Positions 28,336 through 37,700 of a stretch of 64,000 nt of DNA are shown piece after piece. This stretch comes from Pseudomonas sp. JM0905a. Its GTDB lineage: Bacteria; Pseudomonadota; Gammaproteobacteria; Pseudomonadales; Pseudomonadaceae. The notes under the pieces were generated by a model. That model was not told the origin of the DNA, ran no database searches, and saw only the letters and a program-made list of their open reading frames with translations. Numbering within the stretch: position 1 is the first letter of the stretch; the number at the start of each line of letters is the position of its first letter. The DNA lies in contig NZ_JACXBU010000004.1 in the NCBI RefSeq assembly GCF_014700075.1, positions 310,001-374,000 of the forward strand, written 5' to 3'. A program made the position numbers and the translations under genes.

Positions 28336-28364
28336 ACTAAAGCCCCCGTCCCAGACACTGTCAA
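28336..28364 (-). promoter_or_regulatory. Sigma70-type promoter of giant peroxidase copy 1
   Basis: TTGACA (28364-28359) and TTTAGT (28341-28336) with a 17-base spacer. The same TTGACAGTGT and CTTTAGTCAGG blocks occur at the same distance before the second giant gene, while the spacer between them differs, as expected for a functional promoter. Confidence 0.75.
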
Positions 28365-28722
28365 TAAAACGTCGCAATGTATTTCCAAATGTAAAAACAT
28401 CTCAACTATCTGATTTAAAACAAATAACTGACAAATACTCGTTGATGCCCGATCTTCAACATGTGGTAGCACTCTTCTCACGGTCCAGAGACGTACTTAC
28501 AAGGATCGCTGAAAGTGGCGTTCCAGAGAGGCCGGAAGCGAATTTCCCACTTATCAGCGGAATACAACCGTTGACTCAAATGGGAAATCCGGGCAATTCG
28601 GAGGCATCTTTTTTGCTTGGAAATTGCGGAGCATTGGATGCTGGTGCCAGAAAGCCGACGATAGCTGCCTGACAGGCCAGAGTGTGCGGAATAGAGCGGC
28701 TACAGCCTGTTTAAAGACACAA
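28365..28722. other. Intergenic stretch between the two giant peroxidase genes
   Basis: About 360 bases upstream of the copy 1 promoter and downstream of the copy 2 terminator. AT-rich just upstream of the promoter (28365-28440). No gene or clear operator seen. Confidence 0.45.
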
Positions 28723-28759
28723 AAAGAAAGGGGAAGCACTGGGTGCTTCCCCTTTCTTT
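28723..28759 (-). terminator. Strong hairpin terminator after giant peroxidase copy 2
   Basis: A perfect 17-bp stem (AAAGAAAGGGGAAGCAC and its complement) with a 3-base loop, 30 bases after the stop codon. The stem ends in A/T runs on both sides, so it should work as a rho-independent terminator, potentially in both directions. Confidence 0.85.
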
Positions 28760-28789
28760 ATTACTGCCACTCAGTTTTCGGCTGCCTCC

Positions 28790-31700
28790 TCAGCTGACGA
28801 TGAAGTCTGCCTGGGTGATGGTAGTGGCATCCGCCACGCCCACCAGGGTGATGCTGTTGGCGCCGATGGTGACCCGGGTGTCCGCCCCGACATCGGTGAT
28901 CGCCACGTTCGCCGCGAAGGTGGCTGCGGTGATGCCCAACGAGGCGATGTTCAGCAGGTCCTGGCCGCCGCCCGGGTTGGCATCGAAGCCCTGGATGCGG
29001 TCCTGGCCAAAGCCCACCCCAAAGACAAAGGTATCGTTGCCCAATCCGCCAATCAGGGTGTCATTGCCAGCACCACCGGTGAGACGGTCATTACCAGCAC
29101 CACCCTGGACAGTGTTATCGAGGCCGTTACCCGTACCAGTGAAGTTGCCGTTGCCACCAAAGAACAGGTTCTCGACATTGACACCCAAGGTGTAACTGGC
29201 CAACGAGGTCCACACGGTATCAACGCCTTGTCCAGTAAGCTCAGCCACTACATCGCCGGCGTTAGTAACTGCATACGTATCGTCAGCTGCGCCGCCAGAC
29301 ATGCTGTCGTTTCCAGTACCACCAATCAGAATGTCATTACCAACACCACCAATAAGTGCATCGTTACCCGCAGCACCATTGAGACGGTCATTCCCCGCAC
29401 CTCCCTGGACGGTGTTATTGAGACCGTTCCCCGTGCCAGTGAAGTCGCCACTGCCGCCGTACAACAGGTTTTCCACATTGGCGCCCAGGGTGTAGCTGGC
29501 CAGCGAGGTCCAGACGCTGTCCGTGCCCTGCCCGGCCTGTTCCACCACTCGGTCACCGGTATCGGTTACCGCGTAGATATCATTACCCAGCCGGCCTCGC
29601 ATCGTGTCGTTACCGGCGCCGCCGATCAGGGTGTCATTCCCCGCACCACCCTGGAGGGTGTTATTGAGACCGTTACCCGTGCCAGTGAAGTTGCCCCTAC
29701 CGCCATACAACAGGTTTTCCACATTGGCGCCCAGGGTGTAACTGGCCAGTGAAGTCCACACACTGTCCGTGCCCTCCCCAGCCAGCTCAACCACGCTGTC
29801 GCCAGCATCGGTCACTGCATAAGTATCGTTGCCGAGCCCACCCGCCATCGCGTCATTTCCGACACCACCATTGAGCACGTCATCCCCCGCCCCGCCATCG
29901 AGCGTGTCGTTGCCGTCCCCACCGTTGAGCTGGTCATTGCCCAGGTCGCCGAACAGTGTGTCGTTGCCAGCCAGGCCGTTGAGGATGTCGTCGCCGCCAC
30001 CACCATTGGCCACATCGTCGCCCGCCGTGCCGGTGAAGGTCTCACCCGCCAGGCCGCCGATGAACGCCACACCTACCGCTGCGGTCACCGCCGAGTTCAC
30101 CGTGTTGCTGAAACCGCCGTCATCGACATAGGTGGTCACCACCCGCAGGAAGCGGCCCGCCAGGGTCGCATCCGGGGTGAAGATGGCCGTGGTGGCGCCA
30201 GCGATATTGGCGAAGTCCACCCCGTTGAGCGACGACTGCCACTGGAAGCTGAACACCGAAGTCGTCGTGCCATCGGCATCGGCGATGGTGCCGCGCGTGG
30301 CAGTCAGGGCCTGCCCCACCAGCGGCGTGGTATCGCTGATCAGCGGCGCACCGGTCGGCGCATCATTGACCGCAGTAGCCGCGACCACATCCGTCACATT
30401 CGACAGCACGGTCTCCAGTACACCATTGGCGTCCTTGTAGATGGCCATCACCCGCAAGGCCAGGCCGGCCAGGTCCGCGGTGACGCGGAAGCTGCGGCCC
30501 GTGGCGCGGGAGACCTCTCCGGCGGCGACGAAGGTGATGTCGTCGAAGATGCCGCTGCCCGGGTTGGTTTCCACCTGCCAGTAGTAGGACACCGCTCCGG
30601 TGATGGTGCCGCCGGCATTGTCGGCATCGGTCACGCCAGCCAGGGAAGCGGTGAGCAGCGTACCGACTTCAGGTGTGGCATCGCTGATACTCACTGCGCC
30701 TACCGGGCGTGCATCGGTGCCGGACAGGTCGATGACGCCGTCGGCGAACTGCAGACGTTCGATGCTGTTCAGGTGGTCGGTGCCGTCACGACCTGCCACC
30801 TGGTCGGTCACGGTGACCGTGCCATCGGCATTGACCACGAAGTCGTACTCCGACGACAGGCCACGGTAAGCCGCCGTATCCAGCGCAGCGGTGCCTTGCA
30901 GGATCTCCCGTACGATCACCAGTTGCCCGGCGTGATAGGTACCGTTGACCATCAGCGGCACCATCTCGGTCATGTTGTTGAAGCTGGCGATCTCCGCACC
31001 GCTGCCATCGAGGTTGGCCCGCACGCTGATGCGTACGTTCAGCCATCTGTCGCCATCGATCAGGTCATCGCCACCCCGTCCCATGATGATGTCGCTGCCG
31101 CTGCCGCCGAGCATGATGTTGCCGCCGTCGAAGAAGGCCACGGACGGCACGGCCACGGTACCGAGCATCTGGTTGAGGAAGCCCTGGAGCCCGGAGATCA
31201 GCGCAATGTTGGTCAGCACGCTGCCCTTGGCGCCGGCCACCGGCAACGAAGCGGCATCGGAATCGTCACCGCTGAGCACGTCGCCGAAAGCCGAACCCGA
31301 CAGGCCTTCGACGAAGTCGAAGCGGGTCAGCACCGAGGCGCTCGAACCCGGCATCTGCGGCTGATCGAAGAAGCGGTCGCTGATGTCGATGGTGACGCCG
31401 CGGGTATCGTTCTTGAAGGTCGCCCAGTCGTAACCGGAGGAACCGATGTAACGGTCACCCTGGCCAGCGCTGCCGACCATGATGTCGTCACCACCCTCGG
31501 CGTTGAACTTATCGTTCTCGCCGCTGCCGATGTAGACGTCGTTGCCGGCGATCGGGTCGTTGCCAGCCGGATCGAAGTTGTCGCCGGGGGCGCCGTCCGA
31601 GGTACCGGCTTCCAGCCAGTCATCACCCTCGTTGCCCATGTCCTGCTCGTTGGCTTTCGAGCCCAGGATGAAGTCGTTGCCCTGGCCGCCGAAGGCTTCA

Positions 31701-34700
31701 CTGGCGTCTTCACCGGTAATGATGAAGTCGTTGCCGAAGCCGCCGAGGATCAGGTTGACGCCGTTGCCACCCTGGATCACGTCGTTGCCGTTGTCACCCT
31801 TGATGTTGTCGTCGCCACCCACGTCCGTGATGATGTCGTCGCCGTCGCCACCATTGATGAAGTCATTGCCGTAGCCGCCGTCCAGACGGTCATCTCCGCC
31901 GTCGCCGTAGAGGGTGTCGTCGCCCTCGCTGGAACGCAGGATGTCGTTGCCGGCACTGCCGCCCAGCACCACGTGCTCGGCACCGCGATACAGCAGGTAG
32001 TTGGTGTCCGTCCCCGGGGTCGCCGGGTTGTCGCGGCTCACCTCTGGCAACAGCGGGTTGTCGCCCAGCGGGTCGGAGTTGCCAGCGATGCCGTCGGCAC
32101 CAACCACGTCATCTGCCGTGCCCTGGATGCCATCCGCGCCGGCATCGTTGAGGCCGGTGTGCTGCACCAGCGGATTGACTTCCAGGGTGAAGGCGGGGGT
32201 CAGGAAGACCACGCCCGGCAAGTGGGTGGCATGGGTGTTGGCCATGATCAGCTTGGCGAACGAGTTGCCTTCCAGCTCAGCGTTGAAGTTCAGGCCGGCG
32301 GTCCGTTCCAGGTAGTAGAAGCGGTCGCCGTCCTGGAGTTTCTCCAGCTGGTTCTCGAACACGAAGTTGAAGGTCGAGCCCAGCATGCCACCGAACGGCG
32401 TGACCTTCTCGGCCAGGCCACCGATCCAGAAGTCCACCAGGTTGAGACCGGTTTCCACGCCGGTCCATGCACCAGTGCCATTGAGGAAGTCCAGCCGGTC
32501 GGCAGGCGCGGTTGCCCCGCCCAGGACGATGGCGGTCGCGGCGGCACGTTTGTCGGCCAGCAGGGTGGCAGCGGTGATGGTGTCGTGGGTGCCGTAGGCC
32601 GCGATGAAGTTGATCAGCGACTCCGGATGCTTCAGGTGCATCACCATGTCGGCCCAGCTCACGTAGGGCTTCAGGTTGGAATCGCCGGTGGCTTCATAGA
32701 ACGAGGCCCGGGCGTGGTTGAGGCTCGGCACGCCGGTGTCGCGGCCACGGGCGATGTTCAGCGCCGCCAGGTCCAGCGGCAGGCCCACCAGGTTGTTGCG
32801 CAGCGCCTCGGTGACGAACTCGTCGATCTGGTTGCCCACGGTACGGGTCACGCCACGCACGATGGCACTGGTAGCGTCCTCCGGGGTCACACCGCTCGCG
32901 GCATAGGCCAGCGGGTTGAGGAAGGCGGCGATCAGGCCCAGTTGCTGGTCGTTGGTCGGGTGCAGCGGGTCAGCGACTATCGGGTTGAAGTTGGCGTCGA
33001 AGCGATCGACCGTCTCGGTCAGCATCGAGTGGCCAAAACGGTAAACCGTGTGGGCGAACTCGGCGACGATCGACGGATCGAGGTTGACGTCATAGACCTG
33101 GGTCGGCGCGAAGAACGGGTCGACGTTGGGCTGGATGGTCCGCGCGAACTCTTCGAACACCAGGTGCTGGTACTGCATTTCAGTACCGAACTTGGCGGTC
33201 TGGAACAGACGCTCGCCATTCCACTGCAAGGCATTGATCTCGGCCGCGGTGGTCGGGAAGGCCGCCGGAGCCGTACCCGGCAGCAGCCACTCGGCGAGAA
33301 ACGCCAGGTCGTTGCTGGCCAGCACGGTGGACTTCGTCTGTGCCACCAGGCGGTTGTGCTCGGAGTGGAAGATCGCGTGGACGGAGGTCAGGCCGATGTT
33401 CTCGTTGACCCGGCCGTCACCGGCCATGTAGTGCGCGTCCAGCAGCTCGTTGTCGTAGGTTCCCGCTGCCGGCGGAGTACCCACGTTGACGATGTTGTCG
33501 GCGTCGGCGGTCAGGCCGCCGGTGGGATCGGCGCTGTGGGCGATGTCGATGAGGAACTGGTGACCGGTGCTCACCGCGCCGGTCAGGCTGATCCCCACAC
33601 CGCCGTTGGCGGTCGGGTCACCTTCGATGAGCACATCGTCAGCGGTACCCGGCAGGCCGTCAGGACCGACGAAGACCACCATCGGGAAGCCGTTCGGCCC
33701 CTTGATGAAGTTGCCGTAGTCGTCGGTGGCCAGCAGCGGCACATCGAACACATTGGCATCGGTCAGGTTGATCCCGAGGATGTCACGGGCCTGGGCCTTG
33801 ACCACTGCCCAGGTCGCCATGCCACCAATTTCCACGTCGTCGGCTGTACCGAACTCGCCATCGGCACCCAGGTTGCGGTTGGTGATCAGCTCACCGGTCG
33901 CCTTGGGCCCAGTCGGGGTGGAAATGTACTCACGCAGGAATACCTGGTGCGACGGGTGCGAGCTGTAGGTCTGGTTCTGGTCGACGAAGGGCGAGGTGGT
34001 GTTCTCGTTCTGCCCCGGTACGCCACCCACCTGGGTAGCGCGGGTGAGGACCATGAAGTTGGTCGGGCTGCCCGCGACGAAACGCGGATCATCCGGCTGC
34101 AGCGGAATGAACACGGTGCCGCTGCCACCCTTGGTCACCAGGTCCAGGCCGTGGTCGAAGAACTGCCCGAAGAAGGTCATCCAGGCGTTGAACGGCGCGG
34201 TCAGGCCGGCATCCGGCATGGTGTTGGCGATGAAGTTCACCTGCTGGTCATCGGCGGTGCCGAACAGACCGTCCAGGCCGGGACTGGTCACGACCAGGTT
34301 GCCGTCCTTCAACACATCGTCGGCCGTACCGAGAATGCCGTCCACGCCAGGATCGAAGGTCGACGCCACCGCAGCCGGGTTGTTGGCGGTCTGGTCGACG
34401 ATCAGGTTGCTGATGGTGCGCGGGTCACTGTCCACCACGCTGGTGGAGCTGTTGTAGTTGGTGTTGGTGATGCCGTTGAAGGCGACCTCATCGTTCTCGT
34501 TGGTGAATTCAGGCGGCAACAGGCGCGGGAAGGTGTTGTCGGCTGCACCGAACTGGCTCTGGTCGATACCGGAGAAGTTCAGCAGGTTGTTGAACTCACC
34601 GGTGACGGTGCGCAGGCCCATGGAGGCGCGCACGTTCGGCAGCAGGGACAGCAGGTCCACACCGGACGCATGTGCTTCAGCGATGCGGATCTGATCGAGG

Positions 34701-37700
34701 ATGAAGTTCAGGTCCCCGCGCACCAGCTGGATGCCGGGGCCGCTCTGGGCAACGCCCGGCCCCACATCGACCACCGGAGTGGGCGGCGGCGGGGTGAAGG
34801 CGGCCACAGCAGCGGAAGGCGCGGAGAACACCTGTTCGGTGACGCCGCCGGCATCCTGGTAGACGCCCTTGACCCGGAGCGACAGGCCCGCGAGGTCCGG
34901 AGTGATCCTGAAGCGGATGCCGTTGGCGCTCTGGAAGGCCAGGTCGCCCGCCGGTGCGGCAATGATGTCCTCGAAGACGCCGCTGCCCGGAACACGCTCG
35001 ACCTGCCAAACGTAGTTGACGTCGGTGATGCCGCCGCCAGGGTTGTCACCGTCGTTGACGCCGGCCGCGGAGACGGTGAGGAAATCACCGACCTGCAGGG
35101 CACCGCCGTTTGTATCGGTGATGGTCAGCAGTCCCGTCGGCTCCGCATTGAGGCCGGCGACCAGCACCTGCCTGCCGTCGGAGAACTGGATGCGCTCGAC
35201 GTTGGTCAGGCGATCGATACCGTCACGCCCAGCCACCGAGTCGGTCACGGTGACGGAGCCGTCGGCATTGGTTACCACCGTGTAATCGGCAGCGCGCCCC
35301 CGGTAGTTGGCGGTGTCGAAGCCGGCACCGCTATCGAGCAGTTCACGCACCGCCACCAGCTGACCGGGGTTGAAGGTGTGGTTCAGCATCAGGGGGATCA
35401 GGTCCACCATGCTGTCGAAGGTGGCGATTTCCGCACCGGTGCCGTCGGCATTGGCACGTACGCTGATGCGCACGTTCAGCATGAGATCGCCATCGATCAG
35501 GTCGTTACCGCCGCGACCTTCCATGATGTCGCTGCCGCCACCGCCGAGGATAATGTTGCCGCCGACGAAGGTGTCCACCAGGTCGTCCGCGGTGCCGAGG
35601 ATGGCGTCCGCACCCACCGCGGCCTGGTCACCGACGAAGGCCCGCAGGCCGGTGATCAGGTCGAGGTTGGTCAGGGCGCCGCCGGTGGCACCGCCATGGT
35701 TGATGATGGTGGTCGGGTCCACGTCGTCGCCGCGCAGGATGTCGGCGAAGGCGGAACCGGACAGGCCTTCCACCTCGGCGAAGCGGTCGAAGATCGACGC
35801 CGGCGACTGTGCCACCGGGAAGGCGATGTGGTCGCCCACTTCACCGATGCCGAGGAAGGCCGCCAGGGCCAGGTCGACGGTGACGCCGATGTTGTCGTTC
35901 TTGTAGGTGACCCAGTCATAGCCGGACATGCCGTCCATCTTGTCCTGGGCATCGCTGCCCACGAAGATGTCGTCGCCGCCCTCCCCGATCATTTCGTCGA
36001 AGCCGCCGCCGCCGATGAAGATGTCGTGACCGATCACGTTGTCAGCCAGCAGGGGCGCGAAGTTGTCGCCAGGCGCACCGTCCTGGGTACCCCACTCGAT
36101 CCAGTCGTTACCCTCGTTGCCGGTGGGCGGCAGGCTGGTCTTGGCGCTGTAGATGAAGTCGTCGCCCTGGCCGCCGAAGGTGGTGGACATGTCTTCGATG
36201 GTGACGATGAAGTCCTTGCCGTTGCCGCCGAGGATCAGGTTGCCGGCGCCGCCGGCCATCATGTTGCCGACTTCGATCACGTCGTTGCCGTCGCCACCTT
36301 CCATGCGGTTGTCGCCGCCAGCGTCGGTGATGATGTCGTCACCAGCGCCACCCATGACGGTGTCGTTGCCATAGCCGCCTTCCAGCACGTCGTTGCCACC
36401 ATCGCCATAAAGGGTGTCGTCGCCATCGCCGGAAATGAGGGTGTCGTCGAGCGCGGTACCACCCAGCACCACGTGATCTTCACCGGTGTAGCGCAGGTAG
36501 TTGGTTTCCACCGCAGCCGTGTTGGGGTCGTCACGCATCACCAGCGGCGTGATGACCACGCCATTGATCATGATGCCGCCGGTGGGGTCGGAGTTTCCGG
36601 CGATGCCATCCGCGCCGACCACGTCGTCAGCGGTGCCCTGGATACCGTCCGCGCCGGCGTCGTTCAGGCCGGTGTGCTGCGCGGCCTGGTTGACCTCAAG
36701 GGTCCAGGTCGGGGTGGAGAAGATCGCGTTGGCCAGGTGAGTCGCATCGGTATTGAGCATCACCAGCTTGGCGAAGGAGTTGTTCTCCAGCTCGGTGCCG
36801 AAGTTCATCCCCGCGGTGCGCGACAGGTAATAGAAGCGGTCACCGTTCTGCAGGGACTCCAGCTGGGTCTCGAACACGAAGTTGAAGGTCGAGCCGAGCA
36901 TGCCGCCGAAGGGCATCTTCTCTTCGGCCAGGCCGCCGATCCAGAAGTCGACCAGGTCCAGGCCGGTGGTGGTCACGCCATCGGCACCGCTGGCCCAGGC
37001 ACCGGTGCTGTGCAGGAAGTCCATGCGGTCAGCCGGTTCGCCAGCGCCGCCCAGCACCAGCAGGGTCGCGGCGGTGCGCTTGGCCGCCAGGGTAGTGGCG
37101 CCAGTGATGCTGGCGTGGGTGCCGTAAGCGGCGATGAAGTTGATCAGCGATTCCGGGTGCTTCAGGTGATCGAGGAAGTCCACCCAGCTCGTGTAGGGGT
37201 TGAGCTGCTCGTCGCCGGTCATGTGGTAGAACTCGCGGCGAGCGGCGTTCAGCGAGGGAATGCCGGCGTCACGACCACGGGCGATGTTGATGGCTGCGAG
37301 GTCCAGCGGCAGGCCCACCAGGTTGTTGCGCAAGGCCTCGGTGACGAACTCGTCGATCTCATTGCCCACGGTGCGGGTCACGCCGCGCACGATGGCACCG
37401 GCGGCGGCTTCCGCCGTCGGGCCACTGGCGGCATAGGCCAGTGGGTTGAGGAAGGCGGCGATCAGGCCCAGCTGCTGGTCGTTGGTTGGGTGCAACGGGT
37501 CCGCCGTGATCGGGTTGAAGTTCGGGTCGAAGCGATCGATGGTCTCGGTCAGCATCGAGTGGCCGAAGCGGTAAACCGTGTGGGCGAACTCGGCGACGAT
37601 GGACGGATCGATGGTGGTGTCATAGCCGGACGGCGCCAGGAATTCGTCCACCTGCGGCTGGATGGTGCGGGCGAACTCCTCGAACACCAGGTGCTGATAC

